This document shows positions 32,131 through 39,971 of a stretch of 53,532 nt of DNA, in pieces; the stretch's first letter is position 1, and every line of letters starts with the position of its first letter. The stretch covers positions 1 to 53,532 of the forward strand of contig UWSJ01000001.1 in assembly GCA_900549525.1 (NCBI GenBank). Direction: 5' to 3'. The notes under the pieces were generated by a model, which searched no databases, had not been told where the DNA came from, and saw only the letters and a list, made by a program, of their open reading frames with translations. This DNA is from an uncultured Coriobacteriaceae bacterium. Its GTDB lineage: Bacteria; Actinomycetota; Coriobacteriia; Coriobacteriales; Atopobiaceae. Made by a program: the position numbers and the translations under genes.

Positions 32131-32894
32131 CGTCTGCCGGCACCGACGCAGACAGGCTCGACGCCGCCTGGGTCGAGCGGCTTGTGCGCGACCTCCCGCC
32201 ACTCGGCGCGGACGGGTCGCGCACGTACCGGCTCGGCGTGATGGGCGGCACTTTCGACCCCATCCACAACGGGCACCTTGTGGCGGCCGAGCAGGCGGCC
32301 GGGGACCTCGACCTCGACGTCGTGGTCTTCGTGCCCGCTGGCAGCCCCGCGTTCAAGCAGGACCGCAGGGTCTCGAGCCCCGAGGACCGCCACGCCATGA
32401 CGCTGCTTGCCACGGCCGACAACCCGCGCTTCCTCGTGAGCCGCATCGAGGTCGACCGGCCGGGGATCACCTACACGGTTGACACGCTCGCGCTCCTGCG
32501 CGGGCACTACCCGGCAAACGTCGAGCTCTACTTCATCACGGGTGCCGACGCCATCATCGACATACTCACGTGGCGCGACGCCGGCAGGATCGCGCGGCTC
32601 GCTCGGCTCGTGGGGGCCACGCGTCCGGGCTACGACCTCAACGCCGCGCGCTCGCGCATCACCGCCTCGGGAATCGACTTCCAGGTTCACTACCTTGAGG
32701 TCCCGGCGCTCGCCATCTCCTCGAGCGACCTCAGGGCCCGGCGTGCGGGCGGCCAGTCGCTGCGCTACCTCACGCCTGACTCCGTGGTGGGCTTCATCGA
32801 GAAGCGCGGCCTGTATGACCGGGCGCAGGATCGCTACGTCGCGCCTGACGCCCTCGGCCTCATGGGCGGTATGAGCAGGGGGGGTTCGCAATGA
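32127..32894 (+). CDS. nadD: Nicotinate-nucleotide adenylyltransferase
   Basis: A 255-residue enzyme that adenylates nicotinate mononucleotide in NAD synthesis. It has the nucleotidyltransferase signature MGGTFDPIHNGHLVAAEQA and the C-terminal ISSSDLRARRAGGQSLRYL (ISSxxxR). About 35 residues precede the usual start of the fold. The ATG at 32127 overlaps the proA stop. Its place before yqeK and rsfS is the classic order. Confidence 0.94.
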   Translation: MTSAGTDADRLDAAWVERLVRDLPPLGADGSRTYRLGVMGGTFDPIHNGHLVAAEQAAGDLDLDVVVFVPAGSPAFKQDRRVSSPEDRHAMTLLATADNPRFLVSRIEVDRPGITYTVDTLALLRGHYPANVELYFITGADAIIDILTWRDAGRIARLARLVGATRPGYDLNAARSRITASGIDFQVHYLEVPALAISSSDLRARRAGGQSLRYLTPDSVVGFIEKRGLYDRAQDRYVAPDALGLMGGMSRGGSQ

Positions 32895-33580
32895 CCAACG
32901 ATGACGTCGAGGTGCTTGTGTGGCCGGAGGGTGTCCCGGCATGGATGCCGGGTCCGGCCCCCGCCTACGACGCGGAGCAGCTCCGTTCCATCGTGCGCTA
33001 CCAGGATGACCTCGGCACGCAGCTTGCCAAGAAGCGCAAGCGCTACCTCCACTCTCTCTCCGTCGGACTCACCGCAGAGCGTCTTGCCGTGCGCTACGGG
33101 GCAGACCCGTACCGTGCGCGCGTAGCCGGCATCCTGCACGACTGGTCCAAGGCGCTTCCCGCCGCAGAGCTTGAGGGGCGGGCGTCTCGCCTCGGGATTG
33201 ACCTCGGGGTCGACTACGCGCTCGTCGAGCCGCTCCTGCACGGGATGGTCGCGGCTCGCGAGCTCCCGAAGCGCTACCCGGAGCTTCCCGACGAGGTGTG
33301 GCAGGCTATCTCTCGCCACACGCTCGGTGCGGCCGACATGAGCCCACTCGACATGGTGCTCTTCGTCGCGGACGGCATAGAGCCGAGGCGGGGGAGCGTG
33401 GGCGCGCTCGATGCCCAGCGCGCCCACGTGGCCGCGACCTCGCTCGACGACCTCTTCTGGGCGAGCTTCGCGGACGGCGTCGCTTACGTGGTCAACACGC
33501 GGCGCTATCTCTACCCCGGCACGCTCGACATCTACAACGCCATCGTGCTGCGTCGTCGCGACTTAGAGGAGCGCGCATGA
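32891..33580 (+). CDS. yqeK: HD-domain YqeK-type hydrolase (probable symmetrical Ap4A hydrolase)
   Basis: A 229-residue metal-dependent HD phosphohydrolase. The HD-domain residues appear in KRYLHSLSVGLTAERLA, VAGILHDWSK, LLHGMVAARE and ISRHTLGAADMSPLDMVLFVAD. Family members in Firmicutes hydrolyse diadenosine tetraphosphate to ADP. It carries about 35 extra N-terminal residues rich in Pro, which are not conserved in the family as I know it. It overlaps nadD and rsfS by four bases each. Confidence 0.9.
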   Translation: MTNDDVEVLVWPEGVPAWMPGPAPAYDAEQLRSIVRYQDDLGTQLAKKRKRYLHSLSVGLTAERLAVRYGADPYRARVAGILHDWSKALPAAELEGRASRLGIDLGVDYALVEPLLHGMVAARELPKRYPELPDEVWQAISRHTLGAADMSPLDMVLFVADGIEPRRGSVGALDAQRAHVAATSLDDLFWASFADGVAYVVNTRRYLYPGTLDIYNAIVLRRRDLEERA

Positions 33581-34038
33581 GCGGGCGGGAGACGGTCACG
33601 ACCCTCGACGGCGTGGGAGACGATGCCAATGCGGTGACGCGCACGACGGCCGGGCGGTCGTTTGACATCGCACGCGTCGCCGCCCGGGCGGCCGACGCTA
33701 AGAAGGCGACGGACGTGGTGGCTCTCGACCTCACGGCCCTTTCGGACGTGTGCGACGTCATCGTCGTGTGCACGGGCGCCAACTCCCGGCTTGTCGACGC
33801 GGTCGTGGACGAGGTGCTCGACCGCGTCGCGGCAGAGCTTGGGGCAGACCCGCTCTCCATCGAGGGCCGCTCGGAGGGGAAATGGGTCCTCGTAGACTAC
33901 GGCGGCTGCGTCGTCCACGTCTTTTCCCCAGAGGATCGCGCATTTTATCGACTCGAGCGGCTCTGGGGAGACGCGCCGCGCCTCGACCTCGGCCTGGAGG
34001 GTAGAGCTCCGGAGCGGCCGTGTGCGGGGGCCTCTTAG
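33577..34038 (+). CDS. rsfS: Ribosomal silencing factor RsfS (Iojap)
   Basis: A 153-residue protein that binds L14 and blocks subunit joining in starvation. Core segment about 28-130: IARVAARAADAKKATDVVALDL, CDVIVVCTGANSRLVDAVVDEV, EGKWVLVDYGGCVVHVFSPEDRAFYRLERLW. It is longer than the usual 105-120 residues because of extensions at both ends. The ATG at 33577 overlaps the yqeK stop. It ends two bases from the convergent dinB gene, and no terminator is visible. Confidence 0.95.
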   Translation: MSGRETVTTLDGVGDDANAVTRTTAGRSFDIARVAARAADAKKATDVVALDLTALSDVCDVIVVCTGANSRLVDAVVDEVLDRVAAELGADPLSIEGRSEGKWVLVDYGGCVVHVFSPEDRAFYRLERLWGDAPRLDLGLEGRAPERPCAGAS

Positions 34039-34040
34039 AC

Positions 34041-35297
34041 TCAGACGTCTTCCTTGTGCTGCGGCTGCGTGTTGGTGGTTGACGAGGCGAGCCTGAGGTC
34101 GCGCCCGAAGGCGATCGAGGCGTCGCCGAAGCGCTCGCGCACCTCGTCGGTGGCGAGATGGAGGCGCCGCATCGTCTCCCGTCTCCTCGTTTCCGCCGGG
34201 TCGTCGAAGAGCCCCGGCTGGTAGGGCTCGGTGGTGCCGAGGCCGCTCAGGCCCACGCCAAGAAGCCGCACGCGCTGGCCGTCGTGCCAGAGGCCGTCCA
34301 GGAGCCTCCTTGCGACCGGGCCAAACGTCCCCTCGTCGTCCGTGGGCTCCCCAAGCCGTGCCTGGGCGCTTCTCGAGGTCGTCGCGTCGTACTTGACCTT
34401 GACGACCACCGTCGTTCCCACGAGGCCCTTGCGCCGCATGCGCCTGCCCACGAGCGCGCACACGGCCTCGAGCGCGCGTACGATGCCACGCTCGTCACAG
34501 ATGTCATGGGCAAAGGTGCGCTCGTTCGAGACCGACTTCGCCTCGGCGGGGCTGGCCATCCTCGTGACCAGCGCCGACCCGCGCCCGGCGGCGCGCTCTT
34601 TCAGCTCGGGGCCCGTGACGCCGAGGGCACGCTCGAGGTCGGCCGCGGGCGTGTGCGCCAGCTGCCCGAGGGTGCGCACGCCCATCCGGGCGAGCCTCGC
34701 CTCGGTGGTCCCGCCCACGCCGCTGAGCGCCCGGACGGGGAGGGGTGCGAGGAAGTCGGCCTCGGTACCGGGCATGACGACGGTGAGCCCTCGGGGCTTC
34801 TCCGCCTCCGACGCCACCTTCGCGACCGCCTTGGAGACGCCGATCCCAATGGAGCACGTCACCCCGAGCGCACTCACGCGCCGCTGGATGCGTCGGCATA
34901 TCTTGACGGGGCTTTCGCTCGAGAAACGCCCGGGCGTGACGTCGAAAAAGGCCTCGTCGATCGAGACCTGCTGCACGTAGGGCGTCTCGTCGCCGATGAT
35001 GGCCATGACGCGGGAGCTCACGGTCCGGTAGCGGTCGAAGTGGCCGTGCGTCCAGATGGCCTCGGGGCACAGTCGCTGCGCCTGAGCCGCGCTCATGGCC
35101 GAGCGCACCCCGAAGCGACGAGCCTCGTAGGAGGCGGTGGCGACCACGCCACGGCGGTCGGCGTCGCCTCCCACGATGACGGGCTTCCCGCGCCATTCCG
35201 GGTGGTCGAGCTGCTCGACGCTGGCGAAGAAGGCGTCGAGGTCGAGAAGGCCTATGGCGGGGCCGGACCAGAGGCCGGCACCTGCCCCAACGCTCAC
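34041..35297 (-). CDS. dinB: DNA polymerase IV (Y-family translesion polymerase)
   Basis: A 418-residue Y-family polymerase. The palm motifs are LLDLDAFFASVEQ (metal ligand D19) and VSIDEAFFDVT. VTCSIGIGVSKAVAKVASE and the helix-hairpin-helix segment LSGVGGTTEARLARMGV follow. A C-terminal QPGLFDD resembles a sliding-clamp-binding motif. The GTG at 35297 is chosen because it overlaps the kinase stop (GTGA) and has AGAGG five bases upstream. A GTG at 35336 would overlap by 43 bases with no ribosome site. It is the last gene of a two-component operon, so its expression is tied to that regulator rather than obviously to LexA. Confidence 0.95.
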   Translation of the reverse strand: MSVGAGAGLWSGPAIGLLDLDAFFASVEQLDHPEWRGKPVIVGGDADRRGVVATASYEARRFGVRSAMSAAQAQRLCPEAIWTHGHFDRYRTVSSRVMAIIGDETPYVQQVSIDEAFFDVTPGRFSSESPVKICRRIQRRVSALGVTCSIGIGVSKAVAKVASEAEKPRGLTVVMPGTEADFLAPLPVRALSGVGGTTEARLARMGVRTLGQLAHTPAADLERALGVTGPELKERAAGRGSALVTRMASPAEAKSVSNERTFAHDICDERGIVRALEAVCALVGRRMRRKGLVGTTVVVKVKYDATTSRSAQARLGEPTDDEGTFGPVARRLLDGLWHDGQRVRLLGVGLSGLGTTEPYQPGLFDDPAETRRRETMRRLHLATDEVRERFGDASIAFGRDLRLASSTTNTQPQHKEDV

Positions 35298-36559
35298 GAC
35301 TGCCTCTGGGAGAGGGGGAGCTTCACCAGGAAGCACGTGCCCCTCTCGTCGTCGCTCGTGACGGAGATGCGGCCCCCGTGTGACTCGACGATGCCGCGCG
35401 CGATTGCCAGGCCGAGCCCAAAGCCGCCGGTGGAGCGGGCGCGGGCCTTGTCGGAGCGATAGAAGCGGTCGAAGAGGTGGGGAAGGTCCTCGGGGTCGAT
35501 GGGCGTCCCCTGGTTCGTCACGGCAAGCTCGGCCTGTGAGCCCCGGCGCGCGAGCACGACCGTGACGGTGGTCTGGGCGGCCGCATACTTGCAGGCGTTG
35601 TCGAGCAGCGTCTTGACGAGCCGCTCGAGCTGGTCAGGGTCGCCCGAGACGTGAAGCCCCTCCTCGACCTTGGTGTCGATCGTGCAGCCGCGCTCGAAGG
35701 CGACGGCGTCGAACTGCATGGCCTCCCCCTCGACGGTGTCGGAGAGGTCCACGTCGACGTCGCGCCGGGCCACGGCGCCCTCCTCGGTGCGGGCGAGCTC
35801 GAGCAGGCCCTCGACGAGGCCCTTCATGCGCTCGGCCTCGTCAGCCGTGCTCTTGACCCAGCGACGGCTCTCCTCCGGAAGCCCGGCGGCCTCGCCGCGG
35901 AGTATCTGGGCGTTGGCGAGGATGACCGCGAGGGGCGTCTTGAGCTCGTGCGAGGCGTCGGCTACGAACTGGCGCTGCTGCTCCCATGCGCGCTCGACCG
36001 GCTTGAGCACCCGGCGCGCGAGGACGTTCGCGATAACGAAGAGCGCCGCGAGGCCGAGCGCCGCGACCCATGCGTCGTTCGTGAGCTGCGACATCCGGGC
36101 GGCGTCGATGCTCGAGGTGTCGGCGACGGCGATCCTCCAGCCTCCCTCGAAGATACGTGAGCGCCAGGTGAGGTGGTACTTCGTGATGCGCCCCGAGGTA
36201 GCGTCGGATGCGACGGCCTGGGACAGCACCTCGCTAAGCTCGCCCCCGTCGACGGAGAGCATGGCCTGGTTTGTGCCGAGCACCACGCCGTTCTCGTTGA
36301 TGTCGACCCAGACGACGGGGAGGTGCTCCATGCCCATGGGATTGTCGGAGCCCGGCTCGCCCCGTGACTCGAGGGCGCGGGCCAGCGAGCGGTTGACGAG
36401 CTCGTCGAGCGACGACTGGGCGTTCATGGAGCTCATGACGAGCACGCCGATCACAACGACGCCCACGACGCCCATGATGATGGCCACGAGCCGCCTTCTC
36501 AGCCGCCTGATCACGCCGCCCTTGGGCCGCTTGGCGCGCGCCTTGATGAGCCCGGGCAC
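35294..36559 (-). CDS. Two-component sensor histidine kinase
   Basis: A 421-residue membrane kinase. There are two membrane segments (about 23-44 and 163-181) enclosing an extracytoplasmic sensor region of about 118 residues. A HisKA domain has phospho-acceptor H204 (FVADASHELKTPL). The ATPase domain has LLDNACKYAA (N box), GFGLGLAIARGIVESHGG (G2) and a DLPHLFDRFYR F box. No separate HAMP domain is obvious beyond a short linker. The start is a GTG at 36559, one base after the regulator stop (TAGCGTG). The sensed signal is unknown. Confidence 0.94.
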   Translation of the reverse strand: MPGLIKARAKRPKGGVIRRLRRRLVAIIMGVVGVVVIGVLVMSSMNAQSSLDELVNRSLARALESRGEPGSDNPMGMEHLPVVWVDINENGVVLGTNQAMLSVDGGELSEVLSQAVASDATSGRITKYHLTWRSRIFEGGWRIAVADTSSIDAARMSQLTNDAWVAALGLAALFVIANVLARRVLKPVERAWEQQRQFVADASHELKTPLAVILANAQILRGEAAGLPEESRRWVKSTADEAERMKGLVEGLLELARTEEGAVARRDVDVDLSDTVEGEAMQFDAVAFERGCTIDTKVEEGLHVSGDPDQLERLVKTLLDNACKYAAAQTTVTVVLARRGSQAELAVTNQGTPIDPEDLPHLFDRFYRSDKARARSTGGFGLGLAIARGIVESHGGRISVTSDDERGTCFLVKLPLSQRQS

Positions 36560-36560
36560 G

Positions 36561-37235
36561 CTAGCCCATCTCCTCCAGGCGATACCCCAGCATGCGCAGG
36601 GTCGTGATCTCCACCTTCGACCGGACGTGGGAGATCTTCTTGCGCAGGAAGCTCACGTAGGCCTCGGCGGAGTTCTCGCTCGTTTCAGAGTCCGTGCCCC
36701 ACACGCGCGTGAGGAGGTCCTGCTTCGAAACGATGCGGCCGGGGCTGCTCATGAGCATGCGCATGACCTCGAACTCCTTCTGGGAGAGGTGCGCCTTCCT
36801 GTCCTGGCAGGCGAGGTCGTGGGTGTTGAGGTCGAGGCTGAGGTCGCCAAAGGTCACCTCGTCGAGCATGACCTCGCCCTTGCGGCGCGTGAGGGCGCGC
36901 ATGCGGGCGAGGAGCTCCGCGTTCTCGTAGGGCTTGGTCATGTAGTCGTCGGCCCCGCAGTCAAGGCCCGAGACCTTGTCGGACGTAGAGGTCTTGGCCG
37001 TGAGCATGAGGACGGGCAGGTCACGGCCCTCCTTGCGCAGGGTGCGCACGATCTCGAAGCCGTCCATGCCGGGGAGCATCACGTCAAGGACCATGGCGTC
37101 ATAGAGCCTGCTCTCGGCGTAGGCGAGGCCGGTGGGGCCGTCGTAGGCGGCCTCGGTCTTGAACCCGCCCTGCTCGAGTATGTGGCAGGTCGCGTCTGCC
37201 AGGTTGCGCTCGTCCTCGACCACAAGTATGTTCAA
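36561..37235 (-). CDS. OmpR/PhoB-family response regulator
   Basis: A 224-residue regulator. The receiver domain has an acidic pair (VVEDE), phospho-acceptor D51 in LDVMLPGMDGF, LTAKTS and TKPYENAELLAR. The C-terminal winged helix has HLSQKEFEVMRMLMSSPGR and SAEAYVSFLRKKI. The start chosen is a TTG at 37235, which yields MNILVVEDE and has AGAGGAG five bases upstream; the GTG at 37250 has no ribosome site. It is expressed from the promoter with three direct repeats just upstream, which fits autoregulation. Confidence 0.94.
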   Translation of the reverse strand: MNILVVEDERNLADATCHILEQGGFKTEAAYDGPTGLAYAESRLYDAMVLDVMLPGMDGFEIVRTLRKEGRDLPVLMLTAKTSTSDKVSGLDCGADDYMTKPYENAELLARMRALTRRKGEVMLDEVTFGDLSLDLNTHDLACQDRKAHLSQKEFEVMRMLMSSPGRIVSKQDLLTRVWGTDSETSENSAEAYVSFLRKKISHVRSKVEITTLRMLGYRLEEMG

Positions 37236-37262
37236 GTCGGCTCCTCTCACGTGGTTGGGTCA

Positions 37263-37304
37263 ATTCTACGGGCGGCACTGAAGCGCGTCTGAAGGTTCCT
37301 GAAA
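37263..37304 (-). promoter_or_regulatory. Regulated promoter of the two-component/dinB operon with three phased direct repeats
   Basis: On the minus strand three TTCAG copies (plus-strand CTGAA at 37278, 37289 and 37299) are spaced 11 and 10 bases, one helical turn each. They end nine bases before a -10 element, TAGAAT (37268-37263). Direct repeats at this spacing replacing the -35 are typical of activation by OmpR/PhoB-family regulators, the family encoded by the first gene. No other -35 is seen. Confidence 0.6.
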
Positions 37305-37360
37305 GCTCGTGGCCGTTCACGCAATCTGCAAACGCAGGGCGTGGCCATGAGATTGTCACT

Positions 37361-37388
37361 TCAACAGCGTGAAGGTTTGTCGTAATAT
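37361..37388 (+). promoter_or_regulatory. Promoter of rpsP operon
   Basis: A -35-like TCAACA (37361-37366), a 16-base spacer and -10 TAATAT (37383-37388) lie about 70 bases before rpsP. An inverted pair CTTCA/TGAAG flanks the -35. Confidence 0.55.
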
Positions 37389-37460
37389 GAGCAGCTGCTT
37401 GTTTGGTTTTGCGGCGCCACGCCAACTCATGCTCGCGTCGCTCGAATGGAGGAGTTTCCA

Positions 37461-37793
37461 TTGGCAGTCAAGATCCGCCTGGCCCGTCACGGTTCCAAGA
37501 AGCGTCCGTACTACCGCGTCGTCGTCGCCGACGGCCGCATGCCGCGTGACGGTCGCCACATCGACGAGGTCGGTCGCTACAACCCGCTGACGTCCCCGAA
37601 GACCATCACCCTCGACCTCGAGAAGATCGACGAGTGGGTCGCCAAGGGTGCTCAGCCCTCCAGCGCCGTGTCCCACCTCATCGACATCGTTCGCTCCGGC
37701 GAGCCTGCCCCTGAGAAGAAGGCCAAGCTTTCCAAGAAGGCCCAGGCCAAGGCCAAGGCTGCCGCTGAGGCCGCTGCCGAGAGCGCCGAGTAA
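37461..37793 (+). CDS. rpsP: 30S ribosomal protein S16
   Basis: A 110-residue bS16: AVKIRLARHGSKKRPYYRVVVAD, then DEVGRYNPL. An Ala/Lys-rich tail extends beyond the usual length. The start is a TTG at 37461, giving the canonical M-A-V-K, with GGAGGAG upstream. An ATG at 37446 lies inside that ribosome site and is rejected. Confidence 0.97.
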   Translation: MAVKIRLARHGSKKRPYYRVVVADGRMPRDGRHIDEVGRYNPLTSPKTITLDLEKIDEWVAKGAQPSSAVSHLIDIVRSGEPAPEKKAKLSKKAQAKAKAAAEAAAESAE

Positions 37794-37796
37794 GAC

Positions 37797-38096
37797 GTGG
37801 CTGACGAGTCGCAGGAGCCTCAGCTCGAGGGCGAGGAGTCCGCGCAGGAGCTGCCGAGCGACCGCGTGGCAGACCTCGTCGAGCTCATCGTCTGCGGGCT
37901 CGTGGACGACCAGGACAGCGTCTCGCTTGACGTGACCGACCGCGAGGACGGCACGCTCATCGAGGTCGAGTGCGCCCCGGACGACGCCGGCAAGGTCATC
38001 GGCCGTCATGGCCGTCAGATCAAGGCCATCCGTACCATCGCGCGCGCCCTTGGGCAACGCGTGGGAACGTCCGTGGACGTCGAGGTGCTTGGTTAG
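37797..38096 (+). CDS. khpA: KH-domain RNA-binding protein KhpA
   Basis: A 99-residue single-KH protein. The RNA-binding GxxG loop is in GKVIGRHGRQIKAIRTIARA. An acidic N-terminal stretch of about 20 residues precedes the domain. Known members bind RNA with KhpB and affect cell division and elongation in streptococci. The GTG at 37797 lies three bases after the rpsP stop. Its position between rpsP and rimM is conserved in Gram-positives. Confidence 0.92.
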   Translation: MADESQEPQLEGEESAQELPSDRVADLVELIVCGLVDDQDSVSLDVTDREDGTLIEVECAPDDAGKVIGRHGRQIKAIRTIARALGQRVGTSVDVEVLG

Positions 38097-38100
38097 GATC

Positions 38101-38637
38101 GTGGCTTCAGGATATAGACGCATAGCCCGTGTCGCCAAAGCGCACGGGACGCACGGGGAGGTCGTGGCGGTTTCCGTCGACGGCCTTCCCGCCGTTTTGA
38201 AGCCTGGGGCGCGCGTGTGCGTGGTGCCGCCGAGCCTGAGGGGCAGCCGCTGGCATGTGGTCGAGGACGTCGAGACGTCCCAGAGCGGGCAGCTCGTGTC
38301 GCTCTCGGGCGTGGAGGACGTGGGCGAGGCCCGCGAGCTTTCGGGCAAGTGGCTGCTCGCCGCATCCGCCGACCTTCCGGACGACCTCGCCGCTCATGAC
38401 GCGCGCGCGCTCATCGGCCGCGAGGTCGTCGACGCCAGGCTCGGCTCCGTGGGCGTCATCGACGACGTGATGTACGGCCCTGCCAACGACGTCTGGGTCG
38501 TGCGCGGGCTCCGGGGCGAGACGCTCGTGCCCGTGGTCGAGGAGATCGTGGGTCATGTGGACGCCGGGAATGGCCCGATCGAGGTATGCCTCCCGGTGGG
38601 CCTCGTTCCCGGTGACGAGGGGGGTGACGCCCGATGA
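38101..38637 (+). CDS. rimM: Ribosome maturation factor RimM
   Basis: A 178-residue 16S processing factor. The N-terminal RimM domain begins IARVAKAHGTHGEVVAVSV. A PRC-barrel-like half follows, with LIGREVVDARLGSVGVIDDV and ETLVPVVEEIV. The start is uncertain: GTG at 38101 (used here, AGGA very close) or TTG at 38089 (four more residues, GAGG three bases away). Both begin at or beside the khpA stop codon. The end overlaps trmD (ATGA). Confidence 0.92.
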   Translation: MASGYRRIARVAKAHGTHGEVVAVSVDGLPAVLKPGARVCVVPPSLRGSRWHVVEDVETSQSGQLVSLSGVEDVGEARELSGKWLLAASADLPDDLAAHDARALIGREVVDARLGSVGVIDDVMYGPANDVWVVRGLRGETLVPVVEEIVGHVDAGNGPIEVCLPVGLVPGDEGGDAR

Positions 38638-39389
38638 GCGTGCTGGTCGAGGCGCTCTCCGTCTTTCCGGGCGTGTTCGCCCCCTACCTCGACGCGTCTA
38701 TCATGGGACGCGCCCAGGCAAAGGGCCTCTTTGAGTTCCGGGCCCACGACCTTCGCGACTGGACGCACGACCGTCACCGCACGGTTGACGACGCGCCCTT
38801 CGGCGGTGGCGCTGGCATGCTCATGAAGCCGGCACCCATCTTCGAGGCGCTCGCCGACATCAAGGCCAGCGACGAACGGCCCGCGCACGTCGTCTTCTTC
38901 ACGCCGGTGGGCGCGCCCTTCACCCAGCGCGTCGCCGAGCGGCTCTCGCACAAGGAGCGGCTCGTGTTTGTGTGCGGGCGCTACGAGGGCATGGACGAGC
39001 GCGCCTACGAGCTCGCTGACGAATGCCTCTCCCTGGGCGACTACGTGCTCACGGGAGGCGAGCTCGCCGCGATGGTCGTGACCGACGCGGTGGTTCGTCT
39101 GATTCCCGGCGCGCTGGGGGATTCCATGAGTCCCGTTGACGAGTCGTTCTCGACCGGGCTGCTCGAGTACGCGCAATACACGCGTCCGGCAAGCTATGAA
39201 GGCAGAGACGTCCCCGAGGTCCTGCTCTCGGGCGACCATGCCGCCGTCGACGCGTGGAGGCGCAGAAACGCCGTCGAACGCACGGCCAGGCTTCGCCCGG
39301 ACCTCCTCGAGTCCGCGGGGCTCACGGAGGAGGAGCGCACGTGGGCGCGAGCCGTCATCGAAGCTGGGGAGGACGCTCACCGTGGCTAA
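38634..39389 (+). CDS. trmD: tRNA (guanine-N1)-methyltransferase
   Basis: A 251-residue SPOUT-class enzyme that makes m1G37. It has FPGVFAPYLDASIMGRAQ, DDAPFGGGAGMLMKP, the knot segment VCGRYEGMDERA, LGDYVLTGGELAAMVV, and YTRPASYEGRDVPEVLLSGDHA. The length is normal. The start overlaps the rimM stop. Its end overlaps lepB by eight bases. Confidence 0.98.
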   Translation: MSVLVEALSVFPGVFAPYLDASIMGRAQAKGLFEFRAHDLRDWTHDRHRTVDDAPFGGGAGMLMKPAPIFEALADIKASDERPAHVVFFTPVGAPFTQRVAERLSHKERLVFVCGRYEGMDERAYELADECLSLGDYVLTGGELAAMVVTDAVVRLIPGALGDSMSPVDESFSTGLLEYAQYTRPASYEGRDVPEVLLSGDHAAVDAWRRRNAVERTARLRPDLLESAGLTEEERTWARAVIEAGEDAHRG

Positions 39390-39945
39390 GCACGCGCGCA
39401 AGAACCCCGTTCTCGACGTTCTCGAGGTCGCCATCCTCGTCATCGTCGCGCTTGTCGCCGCACTTCTCATCCGCACCTTCGTGGCCGAGCCGTTCGTCAT
39501 CCCGAGCGCCTCGATGAGCGACACGCTGAACGTGGGCGACCGCCTCGTCGGCGAGAAGCTCACGTACCGGGCCTCGAGCCCCAAGGTGGGCGACATCGTC
39601 ACCTTCGTAGACCCCGACAACTCCGAGCAGATCCTCATCAAGCGGGTCATCGCTACCGAGGGACAGGTCGTCGACCTTGAGAACGGGAAGGTCGTCGTCG
39701 ACGGCACCGTGCTCGACGAGCCCTACACTGACGGAAAGCCCTCGGAGCCGCTTCCCGCGCACTCGCCGGAGCTGCCCTCGGGCATCTCGTATCCGTACAC
39801 CGTGCCCGCGGGGCACATCTGGGTGATGGGGGATAACCGCACCAACTCCCAGGACTCACGCTACTTCGGGGCCGTCCCGGTCTCGAGCGTCACGTCAAGG
39901 GCCGTTTTCGTCTTCTGGCCCCTTGACCACGCGGGCTCTATCTAG
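39382..39945 (+). CDS. lepB: Type I signal peptidase
   Basis: A 187-residue membrane peptidase that cleaves secretory signal peptides. One N-terminal membrane segment (about 13-32) is followed by the catalytic S44 in IPSASMSDTL and K87 in LIKRVIATEGQVV, then GDNRTNSQDSRYFG. The GTG at 39382 has GGGGAGGA upstream and gives a start nearly identical in layout to other Gram-positive SipS-type enzymes. It is coupled to trmD. Confidence 0.95.
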   Translation: MAKHARKNPVLDVLEVAILVIVALVAALLIRTFVAEPFVIPSASMSDTLNVGDRLVGEKLTYRASSPKVGDIVTFVDPDNSEQILIKRVIATEGQVVDLENGKVVVDGTVLDEPYTDGKPSEPLPAHSPELPSGISYPYTVPAGHIWVMGDNRTNSQDSRYFGAVPVSSVTSRAVFVFWPLDHAGSI

Positions 39946-39971
39946 TCGCAACACAGGAAGGTAGGAGAGGC

